Assembly (NCBI GenBank): GCA_947386115.1
Contig: CANDNO010000006.1
Span: 1 to 63,554 of the forward strand
Direction: 5' to 3'
DNA from: an uncultured Muribaculaceae bacterium
Lineage (GTDB): Bacteria > Bacteroidota > Bacteroidia > Bacteroidales > Muribaculaceae
Length of the DNA: 63,554 bases
Both the position numbers and the translations under genes were made by a program. Position 1 is the first letter of the stretch, and each line of letters starts with the position of its first letter. Positions 43,154 through 52,415 of this stretch are shown piece after piece. The notes below the pieces were generated by a model. It did not search any database, was not told where the DNA came from, and saw nothing but the letters and a program-made list of their open reading frames with translations.

Positions 43154-44350
43154 TTACTTTATGGCTGCGAGGCCGCCTTGGGCTGTTTCCTTGTAGAGGC
43201 TCGGGAGGTCGTGGCCGGTCTGCTTCATCACTTCGACGATGCGGTCAAACGACACCGAGTGGCGACCGTCGCTGAATGCCGAGTAAAGGTTAGCATCGAG
43301 GGCTCGGGCGGCCGCGTAGGCATTGCGCTCTATACAGGGTATCTGAACGAGGCCGCATACCGGGTCGCACGTAAGCCCCAGGTGATGTTCAAGTCCCATC
43401 TCGGCCGAGTATTCTATCTGAGCGGGAGTTCCTCCGAACAGCTGGCTGGCGGCAGCGGCGGCCATGGCGCATGCTACGCCTACCTCGCCCTGGCAACCTA
43501 CCTCGGCACCGGAAACCGACGCGTTGTGTTTTACGACATTGCCGAACAGTCCGGCTGTAGCGAGTGCGCGCAGGATGCGCTGCTCGCTGAATCCCTTTGA
43601 CGTGTGCAGGTGATAAAGCACTGCAGGCAGCACGCCACACGAGCCACACGTGGGAGCTGTGACTATCTCGCCGCCCGAGGCATTCTCCTCGCTCACAGCA
43701 AGGGCATAGGCATACACCAGTCCGCGGCTCTTGAGCGAGCTGTTATAGCCGGCGGCGTGCACGTAGTAGCTCACGGCCTTGCGCCTAACACCGAGCCCGC
43801 CGGGAAGTACCCCCTCGGCCTCGATGCCACGCTCCACGGCACGCTTCATCACATCCCACACCCGACGCAGGTAATCCCACACCGACGGATCCTCGTACAT
43901 ATCGACATACTCCCAGTAGCTGCGGCCCGACTCGTCACACCATTTCAGTATATCGGCAATCGTCGACAACGGGTATATTGAACGGCTTGCAGAACGTTCC
44001 TGCCCTTCATGGACGATATCACCTCCACCGACCGAGTAGACGGTCTCGGTCATTATCACATTGCCGGCCTCATCCTTGGCGGCAAGCTTCATGCCGTTGG
44101 GGTGGAATGGCAGGAACGTGTCGGGCTGCCATGCAATGGCCGTGGGGGCTACCGGCTGCATCACGTCGAGGATAGCCTTGTCGGTGAGGTGTCCCTTGCC
44201 GGTGGCGGCAAGCGAACCGTACAGTGTTACCGTATAGCCGGCGGCACCGCGGGTCTTCTCGAGAAACTCGACTGCTGCCCGGCGCGGGCCCATAGTGTGG
44301 CTGCTCGACGGTCCGAGTCCTATCTTGTAAAGTTGTGTTATCGATTCCAT
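43154..44350 (-). CDS. sdaA: L-serine ammonia-lyase, iron-sulfur dependent
   Basis: A 398-residue single-chain enzyme that deaminates L-serine to pyruvate. The N-terminal beta domain (LYKIGLGPSSSHTMGPRRA) binds and positions the substrate; the alpha domain has the cluster cysteines in TAPTCGSCGVLPAVLY, VSGAEVGCQGEVGVACAMAA and LTCDPVCGLVQIPC. Such enzymes need an oxygen-labile [4Fe-4S] cluster, in keeping with an anaerobe. It lies 11 nt after the WbqC gene and probably ends the dapB-lepB-wbqC-sdaA operon. Confidence 0.94.
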   Translation of the reverse strand: MESITQLYKIGLGPSSSHTMGPRRAAVEFLEKTRGAAGYTVTLYGSLAATGKGHLTDKAILDVMQPVAPTAIAWQPDTFLPFHPNGMKLAAKDEAGNVIMTETVYSVGGGDIVHEGQERSASRSIYPLSTIADILKWCDESGRSYWEYVDMYEDPSVWDYLRRVWDVMKRAVERGIEAEGVLPGGLGVRRKAVSYYVHAAGYNSSLKSRGLVYAYALAVSEENASGGEIVTAPTCGSCGVLPAVLYHLHTSKGFSEQRILRALATAGLFGNVVKHNASVSGAEVGCQGEVGVACAMAAAAASQLFGGTPAQIEYSAEMGLEHHLGLTCDPVCGLVQIPCIERNAYAAARALDANLYSAFSDGRHSVSFDRIVEVMKQTGHDLPSLYKETAQGGLAAIK

Positions 44351-44361
44351 GGTATAGTTGT

Positions 44362-44997
44362 TTATCTGATTATTCGGTATAGATACAGCTGCGCTTCGGG
44401 TCCAAGGTTGAACAGCAGGTCGAGAATGCTGAGCCCCGGAATAAAGCCGAGTTTGGCACTCCTCACCTGGTAGTAGGGAGAACAGTCGATCATAGGCTCC
44501 GAGCCTCTCATATCGACAACCTCGCCCGCGGGAGCCTCCAAATCGTCGGGAAGATCAAGCAATCGCCTCACCTGCATGTCGATGTGACGGTCGACGCTCT
44601 CGAGTGTACCGAACTCTTCGACCACCGACGGTCTAAGCACCGGCAGGAATCGGTCGATATAGAACTCGAAGAACGGTGTGCGGCCATAGGCGCTCTCGAG
44701 CGCCACGCGGTGGACATTCCACCAGTCGCCGTGACTCGACAGGCGCATGTCGCTCCACTTCAACGCTCCCTCAACCTCACCCTTGGCAGGATGTGACAGC
44801 GGCATCGTGAGCGATAACGGCCCGTTGACGTCGGCAATCGTCGTGCGGTGTGTAAGTTTGTGGCGTTTGTCAAAACGCGCTCCATAGTCTACGATACACC
44901 CCTCGTGGGCCGCCATAGCGGCATACCAGCCTATCGAGCCGTAATAGCGAGGCTCGAGCAGTACGGTCGTTCCGGGATGTATGGTGTAACGGCTCAT
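44362..44997 (-). CDS. WbqC family protein
   Basis: A 211-residue soluble protein of the WbqC-like family, often found in glycan clusters and of unproven activity. Recognised by the layout: LEPRYYGSIGWYAAMAAHE at the N terminus, KRHKLTHRTTIADVNGPLSL, the hallmark WWNVHRVALESAYGRTPFFEFY, and LSILDLLFNLGPEAQLYL at the end. It overlaps the end of lepB by 4 nt and is followed by sdaA after 11 nt, which makes coupled expression with the signal peptidase likely even though no functional link is known. Confidence 0.85.
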   Translation of the reverse strand: MSRYTIHPGTTVLLEPRYYGSIGWYAAMAAHEGCIVDYGARFDKRHKLTHRTTIADVNGPLSLTMPLSHPAKGEVEGALKWSDMRLSSHGDWWNVHRVALESAYGRTPFFEFYIDRFLPVLRPSVVEEFGTLESVDRHIDMQVRRLLDLPDDLEAPAGEVVDMRGSEPMIDCSPYYQVRSAKLGFIPGLSILDLLFNLGPEAQLYLYRIIR

Positions 44998-46463
44998 TTG
45001 TCGGGGTTTGCGTCCTTGAATATGCGATCCCAGCGCACGCCACCCTTCTCGCCGTCAAACGATATGAGCACACGCCACGGCGTGCCCACGATATGGTCCT
45101 CGGGAACAAAGCCCCAGTAGCGCGAGTCGAGCGAGTTGTCGCGATTGTCGCCCATCATGAAATAGTAGTCCATATCAAAGGTATAGGTGTCGCGCGGCTC
45201 GCCGTCGATGTACAGCTTGCCGTTCTTGAACGTAGCCGTGGGATTATTCTCGTAGACGCGTATCGGACGCTCGTAGATAGCCCATGCACGCTCATCGATG
45301 GGTATTGTCATGCCTTTCTTGGGAATGAGGATACCCTCTTCACCACCATAGTTGGCACGGTCCCAGCCCTCAGAGATTGAGAACGGATACATACGCCCGA
45401 TGATCTCAACCGGCGATGCTTTGCGCAGCGTGGTCACGTCGCCACGGGCCTGCAGCTTCTCGACCATCTCCTGCGTCAAGGGGACGAGGTAATAGGGCGA
45501 TGTGGCCACCTGGTTAGGAGTCAGCCCGTTATAAACTATCATGTAGTAAAGCATGGAGCCTTCGTGGGCTGCGGGGCTGAGCATAAAACGGTCGGCCTGG
45601 CTCACTCCCAGATCATCCCACTCGGCATCGGTAATCGCATGCCCGTTGGTGCCCACGATATAGTTAAACTGGACGTTCTCGGGCTGAGCCTGAGCTTTTC
45701 CATCGATATAGATTACACCGTCAACGATCTTGAGGCGCTCTCCGGGCAGACCCACACAACGCTTCACATAGTTCTCGCGGCGATCAACGGGATAATACTC
45801 TTTCTCGGCATTCACGGGATTGACACCCACCGATATACCGTCGCGATATAGTTGCTGCAGCTGATAGTAATCGAATGTCGACTGGCTGTTTACAAGCACA
45901 GTGTCGCCCGCGGGGAAGTTAAACACCACGATATCGCCCGACTCTACGTCACGCAATCCCTTGAGACGCTTGTATTTCACCGAAGGCTTCTCGAGGTAGC
46001 TCTTGCCGCCACCCATGAACTCGGGGAAACGGTTGTGTACCAGTGGGAAATGCACGGGCGTCATAGGCACGCGAGGGCCATAGGTCATCTTGTTGACAAA
46101 AAGATAGTCGCCCGTGAGCAGGGTCTTTTCGAGCGACGACGAGGGTATCTGATAGTTCTGACCCACAAAGCCGAACACGAAGTAAACCAGAATCAAAGCA
46201 TACACGATGGCATCGACCCAGCTCATAACCGTGCGCGTGACGCCACTCTTGCTCTTCTTCCACCAGGTGAAAGGTATGTAGCCCGTGATATAGATGTCAA
46301 ACAACAGGAAGAGGAAAATCAACAGCCACCACGAGCCCATCCATGCCACCCAGGCGGTATATAATATTGCCACAAGGGCAAAGCGCACCCAGCGGGTCTT
46401 TTTGATCTGGCTTACACGCTCCTTAAAATCCTCTTTAAAGCTTTTCTTCGTTTCTTCGCTCAT
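44994..46463 (-). CDS. lepB: Signal peptidase I with a large insertion
   Basis: A 489-residue membrane serine protease that cleaves signal peptides of exported proteins. Several membrane segments (WVRFALVAILYTAWVAWMG, WWLLIFLFLLFDIYITGY, IVYALILVYFVFGFVG) come first; the nucleophile is Ser110 in QIPSSSLEKTLLTGD and the base is Lys234 in NYVKRCVGLPGE. The C-terminal box MGDNRDNSLDSRYWG is near residue 445. About 200 residues inserted between the Lys box and the C-terminal box are typical of Bacteroidetes LepB. It overlaps dapB and wbqC by 4 nt each. Confidence 0.95.
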   Translation of the reverse strand: MSEETKKSFKEDFKERVSQIKKTRWVRFALVAILYTAWVAWMGSWWLLIFLFLLFDIYITGYIPFTWWKKSKSGVTRTVMSWVDAIVYALILVYFVFGFVGQNYQIPSSSLEKTLLTGDYLFVNKMTYGPRVPMTPVHFPLVHNRFPEFMGGGKSYLEKPSVKYKRLKGLRDVESGDIVVFNFPAGDTVLVNSQSTFDYYQLQQLYRDGISVGVNPVNAEKEYYPVDRRENYVKRCVGLPGERLKIVDGVIYIDGKAQAQPENVQFNYIVGTNGHAITDAEWDDLGVSQADRFMLSPAAHEGSMLYYMIVYNGLTPNQVATSPYYLVPLTQEMVEKLQARGDVTTLRKASPVEIIGRMYPFSISEGWDRANYGGEEGILIPKKGMTIPIDERAWAIYERPIRVYENNPTATFKNGKLYIDGEPRDTYTFDMDYYFMMGDNRDNSLDSRYWGFVPEDHIVGTPWRVLISFDGEKGGVRWDRIFKDANPDK

Positions 46464-47185
46464 TTTATAAGGTCCTGAATAAATTCGTCAATCGTATGGA
46501 AACCCTTCTTGCCGGCAAGCCACTCGGCCGCCATTACAGTTCCGAGAGCAAACCCGTCGCGACTCTTGGCATCGTGGGTAATGGTTATGGAATCGACCGG
46601 AGAATCCCACTTGATGGAATGGATTCCCGGTACCTCGCCCCGGCGCTCGTGGGATATTACAAGCTGCGACGGGTCGTCGGTAGGCTCTTCGGTCCAGCCT
46701 TTCACTGTCGGGTCGGACTCCATGATACCCTGGGCCAGTGTGATGGCAGTGCCGCTGGGGTGGTCGAGCTTGTGGATGTGGTGAACCTCGTTCATCGACA
46801 CGCGATACTGCGGGAACGGCTTCATCATCGCCGCGAGGTATTTGTTCAACGCCATGAACAGATTCACGCCGATCGAAAAATTGGAGCTCCACAGCAGCGT
46901 TCCATTGCCGGCATCACACACAGCCTTGACCCGAGGCAGCTCGGCATTCCAGCCCGTCGTACCCGACACCACAGGCACCCCGTGGCTCATGGCGCGCAAG
47001 CAATTGTCGAGAGCCGACTTTGGCATTGTGAACTCGATAGCGACATCAGCCCCGGCAAACGCCTCGCTGTCAATATCCTGTATATTATCGGCATCGACGC
47101 GGCACACAATCTCATGACCACGCTCGAGGGCATGACGCTCAATAGCGTGCCCCATTTTTCCGTAACCTATTAATGCTATTTTCAT
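46460..47185 (-). CDS. dapB: 4-hydroxy-tetrahydrodipicolinate reductase (DapB)
   Basis: A 241-residue NAD(P)H-dependent reductase in the lysine/meso-diaminopimelate pathway, which also supplies the MurE substrate. IALIGYGKMGHAIE is the nucleotide motif, VVSGTTGWN is at the active site, and EVHHIHKLDHPSGTA contains the catalytic His and Lys. The short form is usual in Bacteroidetes. It is first in the operon, overlaps lepB by 4 nt, and has a good promoter upstream. Confidence 0.96.
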   Translation of the reverse strand: MKIALIGYGKMGHAIERHALERGHEIVCRVDADNIQDIDSEAFAGADVAIEFTMPKSALDNCLRAMSHGVPVVSGTTGWNAELPRVKAVCDAGNGTLLWSSNFSIGVNLFMALNKYLAAMMKPFPQYRVSMNEVHHIHKLDHPSGTAITLAQGIMESDPTVKGWTEEPTDDPSQLVISHERRGEVPGIHSIKWDSPVDSITITHDAKSRDGFALGTVMAAEWLAGKKGFHTIDEFIQDLIK

Positions 47186-47239
47186 AACCTATTATCATTG
47201 TCGAACGACAGCCCGGCGACCATCATCCCATTAAAAAGA

Positions 47240-47272
47240 CAAAGATACGCATAAGTCGAGTGCAAAAGCAAA
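47240..47272 (-). promoter_or_regulatory. Promoter of dapB-lepB-wbqC-sdaA
   Basis: On the minus strand TTTG (47269-47272) and TATCTTTG (47240-47247) are separated by 21 nt. The dapB start is about 55 nt downstream. Confidence 0.7.
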
Positions 47273-47403
47273 TTTATTTGATTTTGCCGAGCAAAAAATC
47301 AATCATTAAATATTCTCAACCGAATAATGACAGCTACATACCCTTCAACGGCAGCATAAAACAACGATAATTGCGCGGGATTTAGGCCTTGGGGCCTTTT
47401 TTG

Positions 47404-47434
47404 TTGTTAGAACCGAAAAGTTTCATTACATTTG
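47404..47434 (+). promoter_or_regulatory. Promoter of the carboxynorspermidine dehydrogenase gene
   Basis: TTG at 47404-47406 and TACATTTG at 47427-47434 with a 20-nt spacer. The start codon is 64 nt downstream. Confidence 0.65.
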
Positions 47435-47497
47435 CGTGATGAACTGGGTTTTGTCGGTTCGCTAAAACTGTTTTTAAACGAAAAATTCAAGATATAA

Positions 47498-48706
47498 ATG
47501 GCAAAAGTTATTATTATCGGAGCCGGTGGTGTGGGTACCGTTGTGGCTCACAAGTGTGCTCAGGTTCCTGAAGTGTTCAGCGAGATCGTCATCGCTTCGC
47601 GCACTCGCTCAAAGTGTGACGCCGTAGCCAAGGCTATCGGTAAACCCAACATTACTACCGACTCGGTCGATGCCGACAGTGTTCCTCAGCTTGTCGAGCT
47701 GTTCCGTCGCCACAAGCCCGACCTCGTGATCAACGTTGCCCTTCCCTACCAGGATCTCACCATCATGGACGCCTGCCTCGAGTGTGGTGTAAACTACCTC
47801 GACACAGCCAACTATGAGCCCAAAGACGAAGCTCACTTCGAGTATTCATGGCAGTGGGCCTACCGTGAGCGCTTCGAGAAAGCCGGCCTCACGGCAATCC
47901 TGGGCTGCGGCTTCGACCCGGGCGTGTCGGGCGTATTCACAGCCTACGCAGCCAAGCACCACTTCGACAAGATGGAGTATCTTGACATCGTCGACTGCAA
48001 CGCCGGCGACCACGGCAAAGCCTTTGCCACCAACTTCAACCCCGAGATCAATATCCGCGAGATCACCCAGAACGGCCGCTACTATCAGGACGGCAAGTGG
48101 GTGACAACCGGACCGCTTGAAATCCACGCACCCCTCACCTATCCCAACATAGGCCCGCGCGACTCCTACCTCCTCTACCACGAGGAGCTCGAATCGCTCG
48201 TAATCAACTTCCCCACCATCAAGCGCGCCCGCTTCTGGATGACATTCGGCCAGGAATATCTTACCCACCTGCGCGTAATCCAGAACATCGGTATGGCCCG
48301 CATCGACGAGGTCGAATACAACGGCACCAAGATCGTGCCCTTGCAGTTCCTCAAAGCCGTGCTCCCCAACCCACAGGACCTCGGCGAGAACTACCACGGC
48401 GAGACATCGATAGGCTGCCGCATCTCAGGCACAGGCAAGGACGGCAAGCCCCTCACCTATTACATATATAACAACTGCAGCCACGAGGCAGCATACAAGG
48501 AAACAGGCATGCAGGCCGTGAGCTACACCACCGGCGTTCCCGCCATGGTTGGCGCCATGATGTTCCTCACAGGCAAATGGGTGAAACCCGGCGTTCACAA
48601 CGTCGAGGAGTTCGATCCCGATCCATTCCTCGAGCAGCTCGCCATCCATGGCCTACCCTGGCACGAAATCCTTGGCGGCGACCTCGAAGTTACCCACATA
48701 GGCTAA
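47498..48706 (+). CDS. Carboxynorspermidine/carboxyspermidine dehydrogenase (saccharopine dehydrogenase family)
   Basis: A 402-residue NADPH-dependent enzyme expected to condense a diamine with aspartate semialdehyde to carboxy(nor)spermidine, the route to spermidine in Bacteroidetes and Vibrio that does not use S-adenosylmethionine. [15 protein letters not shown] is the Rossmann start, [20 protein letters not shown] and [12 protein letters not shown] are typical of the LYS1-like family, and the length fits the B. thetaiotaomicron type. Saccharopine dehydrogenase is the alternative. The decarboxylase partner is not in the window. dtd follows after 7 nt. Confidence 0.88.
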   Translation: MAKVIIIGAGGVGTVVAHKCAQVPEVFSEIVIASRTRSKCDAVAKAIGKPNITTDSVDADSVPQLVELFRRHKPDLVINVALPYQDLTIMDACLECGVNYLDTANYEPKDEAHFEYSWQWAYRERFEKAGLTAILGCGFDPGVSGVFTAYAAKHHFDKMEYLDIVDCNAGDHGKAFATNFNPEINIREITQNGRYYQDGKWVTTGPLEIHAPLTYPNIGPRDSYLLYHEELESLVINFPTIKRARFWMTFGQEYLTHLRVIQNIGMARIDEVEYNGTKIVPLQFLKAVLPNPQDLGENYHGETSIGCRISGTGKDGKPLTYYIYNNCSHEAAYKETGMQAVSYTTGVPAMVGAMMFLTGKWVKPGVHNVEEFDPDPFLEQLAIHGLPWHEILGGDLEVTHIG

Positions 48707-48713
48707 AGAGAGG

Positions 48714-49166
48714 ATGAGAGTCGTCATACAGCGGGTAAAGCATGCATCGGTCACGGTCGACGGCGACAAAGTGTCGGCCATAGGACCGGGGCTCATGGTG
48801 CTCGTAGGCGTCGAAAACGGCGACACCGAGGCCGACGTAGCCTTCCTGGCTTCAAAGACAGCCTCGCTGCGCATCTTCAACGACGATGCCGGCGTGATGA
48901 ATCGCTCGGTAATCGATGTAGCCGGAGAGGTGCTGGCCGTGAGCCAGTTCACCCTTACGGCATCGACACGCCGCGGCAACCGACCCAGCTACATACGCGC
49001 CGCCGGCCACAACCTCGCAGTACCACTCTACGAGCTGTACTGCAACGAGATAGCGCGCCTTACCGGCACTGAGGTAAAACGAGGTGTCTTCGGCGCCGAC
49101 ATGCAGGTAGAGCTTCTGAACGACGGCCCTGTAACCATAATAATTGACTCCCGCCTGAAAGAATGA
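48714..49166 (+). CDS. dtd: D-aminoacyl-tRNA deacylase
   Basis: A 150-residue proofreading enzyme that removes D-amino acids from t[20 protein letters not shown] at the N terminus, [20 protein letters not shown] (SQxT motif) and the C-terminal VNGP equivalent [12 protein letters not shown] are diagnostic. Length is exact for the family. It overlaps the following MazG-like gene by 4 nt, indicating coupled translation. Confidence 0.95.
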   Translation: MRVVIQRVKHASVTVDGDKVSAIGPGLMVLVGVENGDTEADVAFLASKTASLRIFNDDAGVMNRSVIDVAGEVLAVSQFTLTASTRRGNRPSYIRAAGHNLAVPLYELYCNEIARLTGTEVKRGVFGADMQVELLNDGPVTIIIDSRLKE

Positions 49167-49489
49167 GCAACCACGACGACATAACGATCAAAAGCCTCCA
49201 GACAACCGTCGACGAGTGGATCACCACCACCGGCGGCGGCTACTTCTCCCCCCTCACCAACACTGCCGTTCTGGCCGAGGAAACGGGCGAAGTGGCCCGC
49301 ATCATGGCCCGACGCTATGGCGACCAGGTGGCCAAGCCCGGCGACAAAAGCGACCTGGCCGATGAACTGGCCGACGTTATATGGGTCGTCACAGCTCTCG
49401 CCAACCAGACCGGTGTCGACCTCACCGAGGCCCTCGCCCGCAACATAGAGAAAAAGAATAAACGCGACTCACACCGCTTTGTTCACTAA
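49163..49489 (+). CDS. MazG-like nucleotide pyrophosphohydrolase
   Basis: A 108-residue all-helical protein that probably hydrolyses nucleoside triphosphates to monophosphate and pyrophosphate as a house-cleaning enzyme. [18 protein letters not shown] carries the E-E-x-x-E metal site and [18 protein letters not shown] the E-x-x-D partner. The size corresponds to a single MazG domain. It overlaps dtd by 4 nt and precedes deoC by about 60 nt, suggesting a small quality-control and salvage operon. Confidence 0.9.
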   Translation: MSNHDDITIKSLQTTVDEWITTTGGGYFSPLTNTAVLAEETGEVARIMARRYGDQVAKPGDKSDLADELADVIWVVTALANQTGVDLTEALARNIEKKNKRDSHRFVH

Positions 49490-49550
49490 CAAACCGAACT
49501 CCGGACGCGTTTATACATGTGAATTGTAAAACCTTATAACACCAATAAAA

Positions 49551-50435
49551 ATGAGCGACAAGTACACACAGGCCATCGAAGCCTCAAAAGTCATTACCGA
49601 CGACGCTACCGTTGCAGCAAGTGTAGCTAAGATTCTTGACGAGCACATCGCCGAGAACAAAAATCTTGACGTATATAAATTCCTCTTCAATACAATCGAC
49701 CTCACCACGCTCAAAGCCACCGACTCACAGCGCTCGGTAGCCGACTTCACCGAGCGTGTAAACGCCTTCGACGAGGAACACCCCGAGCTGCCCAATGTAG
49801 CAGCCATCTGCGTTTACCCCAACTTCGCACAGGTAGTACGCGCTGTCCTCGAAGTGAGCAAAGTCGACATCGCGTGCGTGTCGGGCGGATTCCCTTCATC
49901 TCAGACATTCCCCGAAGTGAAAGTTGCCGAGACAGCACTTGCCGTAGACGGCGGTGCCGACGAGATCGACATCGTGCTCAACGTGGGATACTTCCTCGAC
50001 GGTGACTACGAGGGCGTATGCGACGAGATCCAGGAGCTCAAACACGCCTGCCGCGAAGCCCGCATGAAAGTAATCCTCGAGACCGGCGCACTCAAGACAG
50101 CAGCCAACATCAAGGCAGCATCGATCCTGTCGCTGTACTCGGGTGCCGACTTCCTCAAGACATCCACCGGCAAGGAATTCCCCGGCGCTTCGCTCGAGGC
50201 AGCCTACGTCATGTGCCAGTGCATCAAGGAATACTACGAGGCAACAGGCAATATGGTAGGATTCAAGGCAGCCGGCGGCGTAGCCACAACCGACGAAGCC
50301 GTAGCCTACTACACCATCGTCAAGGAAGTGCTCGGCGAGAAATGGCTCACCAACGAGTATTTCCGCATCGGTGCAAGCCGCCTGGCCAACAACCTCCTGA
50401 GCGATATCCTCGGCAAAGAGACTAAATTCTTCTAA
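49551..50435 (+). CDS. deoC: Deoxyribose-phosphate aldolase
   Basis: A 294-residue class I aldolase that splits 2-deoxyribose-5-phosphate into acetaldehyde and glyceraldehyde-3-phosphate in nucleoside breakdown. DFLKTSTGKEFPGAS contains the Schiff-base Lys, and MVGFKAAGGVATTDEAV the second conserved Lys; IDIVLNVGYFLDGDYEG carries the Asp of the proton relay. It is longer at the N terminus than the 220-residue form, as in the E. coli-like 260-300 residue group. The GYF-CD225 gene starts 10 nt later. Confidence 0.94.
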   Translation: MSDKYTQAIEASKVITDDATVAASVAKILDEHIAENKNLDVYKFLFNTIDLTTLKATDSQRSVADFTERVNAFDEEHPELPNVAAICVYPNFAQVVRAVLEVSKVDIACVSGGFPSSQTFPEVKVAETALAVDGGADEIDIVLNVGYFLDGDYEGVCDEIQELKHACREARMKVILETGALKTAANIKAASILSLYSGADFLKTSTGKEFPGASLEAAYVMCQCIKEYYEATGNMVGFKAAGGVATTDEAVAYYTIVKEVLGEKWLTNEYFRIGASRLANNLLSDILGKETKFF

Positions 50436-50445
50436 AAATACTCTG

Positions 50446-51021
50446 ATGAACTATTGGATTATCATTGACGACACCGAGCAGGGCCCCTTCTCCATCGAAC
50501 AGTTACAGGAAAACGGCATTACCGCCGACACTCCCGTGTGGTTTGAAGGACAGGACGACTGGGTTCCCGCGTCACAGGTGGAGGAGCTCATAGCACTTCT
50601 GCCGGTACCCGAACCACCCGCAGTACCTGCCTCAACGCCTCCCGTACCATCGATGGCACCTGTGGCCGACATCCCCGTTGTCCCCTCAGCCGCTCAGGCT
50701 TCTCCCGAGGTTCAGCCGCAACAATCGCAGGTCATCTATGCCCCTGCCGGCGCTATACCCGCCGGCTACGTGGCCATAGCTCAAGGCGAGCCCAAATGCC
50801 CGCCCACCTACCTTGTCTGGGCCATCATCAGCACCATAGTGTGCTTCCTGCCATTCGGCATCTGCGCCATTATCTGCGCCACCAAGGTCAACGGCCATTT
50901 CAAGGCCGGCCGCCTTGAGAAAGCATCAAAAATGTCGGAGCGCGCCGCCCTGTTCGTGATCCTCAGCATCGTGGCGTGGCTCATCTGGATGCCATTCTCG
51001 GTAGTGTTCGCCATGATGTAA
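50446..51021 (+). CDS. GYF_2-CD225 (dispanin-like) membrane protein
   Basis: A 191-residue protein with two parts. Residues 1-50 form a GYF_2/DUF4339-like domain (WIIIDDTEQGPFSIEQLQE, then VWFEGQDDWVPAS), thought to bind peptides. After a Pro/Val/Ala-rich linker come two membrane segments (LVWAIISTIVCFLPFGICAI and LFVILSIVAWLIWMPFSVVF) with the CD225 signature between them (CATKVNGHFKAGRLEKASKMS). CD225 proteins insert in membranes and alter their curvature. Function in bacteria is unknown. It lies between deoC and the DUF2851 gene. Confidence 0.88.
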   Translation: MNYWIIIDDTEQGPFSIEQLQENGITADTPVWFEGQDDWVPASQVEELIALLPVPEPPAVPASTPPVPSMAPVADIPVVPSAAQASPEVQPQQSQVIYAPAGAIPAGYVAIAQGEPKCPPTYLVWAIISTIVCFLPFGICAIICATKVNGHFKAGRLEKASKMSERAALFVILSIVAWLIWMPFSVVFAMM

Positions 51022-51053
51022 TCCCATAGATACTCACATATCAGCAAGCCGTC

Positions 51054-52355
51054 GTGGAAAAACTAATGCAATACCTCTGGCAGCACAAACTGCAGATACG
51101 CCCCGGTATGCACACCATCGACGGCCGCTCGCTACAAGTCATCGACCCGGGCCGGCTCAACACCGACTCGGGTCCCGACTTTTTCAACGCCAAGATAAAA
51201 ATCGACGGCGAGACCTGGGTAGGCAACATCGAGATACACGTTCGGGCCAGCGACTGGTATCGCCACGGCCACGACAAAGACCCTGCCTACGACTCCGTTA
51301 TACTCCACGTCGTAGGCGTCAGCGACCGCTACATACAGGTACGTGACGGACGCCTCATTCCACAACTCACACTCCCCTGCAACCCCGCCTTCAGCGAGCG
51401 CTACACAGCCCTCATAGGCGCATCGCGCGCCGAGGCACTTCCGTGTCGCGAAACAATCAGCACGCTCCCCTCGGTAAAGATAACCGACTGGCTGTCGGCA
51501 ATGGGCTTCGAACGCCTCCACATGAAAGTCGACCGTGTCATCGCCCAGCTCCACACCGTAGCCGGCGACTGGGAAGAAGTAGCCTACATAACCCTCGCAC
51601 GCGCACTCGGATTCAGCACCAACTCCGACCCCTTCGAACGCCTCGCACGCTCCACCCCGCTGCGATACATACGCAAACACGCCGACGACCTGCAACTCAT
51701 CGAAGCCATGCTCATGGGCCAGGCCGGACTTCTCGAACAGGCCCCCGCCGACAACCACTACGCAGCCAAACTCATGGACGAATACCGCTTCATGGCGACA
51801 AAATTCCAACTACGTCAGCCCGGTATACAGTGGAAAATGTCACGCATGCGCCCCGCCAACCTGCCACACCGCCGCATCGCACTGCTCGCACGCATCATTA
51901 CGGCCGGCAACTCCCTGCTATCCAACATACTGTCAATCTCGACCATCGACCAGGCCGTGCAGCTGTTCAACCGACCCCTCGACGGCTACTGGCGCCACTC
52001 GTTCACATTCAGCAACTACGTAGGCCAGGAGACCAACACGCCCGTAGCTCTCAGCCGCACATCGGTCGAATCGCTCATAATCAATGTAGTAGCTCCGCTC
52101 ACTTACGCCTGGGGACAGGTGCGCGGCGACCTCAGCGCCATAGAGCGCGCCACCGAACTGCTCCAACAGCTTCCCGCCGAGCACAACCGCCTCACCATCC
52201 CCTTTGAAAGCACCGGTATCAAGATTGGCAACGCACTCGAGTCGCAAGCTCTCATTCAAGTGAGACGCAGCTACTGCGAGGCCGGCAAATGCCTCTACTG
52301 CCGCATAGGCCACGCCATGCTGAGCGCAGCCGCCACCTATCGCCCGCATCAATAA
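51054..52355 (+). CDS. DUF2851 family protein, GTG start
   Basis: A 433-residue cytosolic protein of the Bacteroidetes DUF2851 family, of unknown function. GPDFFNAKIKIDGETWVGN and EIHVRASDWYRHGHDKDPAY are the family hallmark near residues 40-85, with many conserved His and Asp residues that could bind metal. CEAGKCLYCRIGHAML close to the C terminus has a CxxC pair. The GTG start at 51054 (MEKLMQYLWQHKL) is preferred to ATG at 51066 because the family begins with this segment. It ends at a shared bidirectional terminator. Confidence 0.85.
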   Translation: MEKLMQYLWQHKLQIRPGMHTIDGRSLQVIDPGRLNTDSGPDFFNAKIKIDGETWVGNIEIHVRASDWYRHGHDKDPAYDSVILHVVGVSDRYIQVRDGRLIPQLTLPCNPAFSERYTALIGASRAEALPCRETISTLPSVKITDWLSAMGFERLHMKVDRVIAQLHTVAGDWEEVAYITLARALGFSTNSDPFERLARSTPLRYIRKHADDLQLIEAMLMGQAGLLEQAPADNHYAAKLMDEYRFMATKFQLRQPGIQWKMSRMRPANLPHRRIALLARIITAGNSLLSNILSISTIDQAVQLFNRPLDGYWRHSFTFSNYVGQETNTPVALSRTSVESLIINVVAPLTYAWGQVRGDLSAIERATELLQQLPAEHNRLTIPFESTGIKIGNALESQALIQVRRSYCEAGKCLYCRIGHAMLSAAATYRPHQ

Positions 52356-52387
52356 AAAACGCCCGGAAGTGTAAGACCGGGCGTTAT
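52352..52387 (-). terminator. Bidirectional terminator between DUF2851 and the tricorn-like gene
   Basis: AACGCCCGG (52358-52366) and CCGGGCGTT (52377-52385) form a 9-bp stem. On the minus strand it is followed by TTTTTTATT, so it mainly ends the tricorn-like transcript; it can also act on the plus strand. Confidence 0.8.
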
Positions 52388-52415
52388 TCATATCATGTAA
52401 TGTATTTTACAATAA

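Larger units (their letters stand above)
47186..47497. other. Divergent intergenic region between dapB and the carboxynorspermidine dehydrogenase gene
   Basis: This 312-nt AT-rich stretch holds the two divergent promoters listed separately and a short hairpin (AGGCC/GGCCT, 47384-47397) followed by T residues. No gene was recognised. Confidence 0.6.

Noticed and set aside
47384..47402. Hairpin with T run upstream of the carboxynorspermidine dehydrogenase gene as a terminator
   Set aside because: No plus-strand gene is upstream of it and the stem is only 5 bp; it overlaps the likely -33 region, so a chance structure is more likely.
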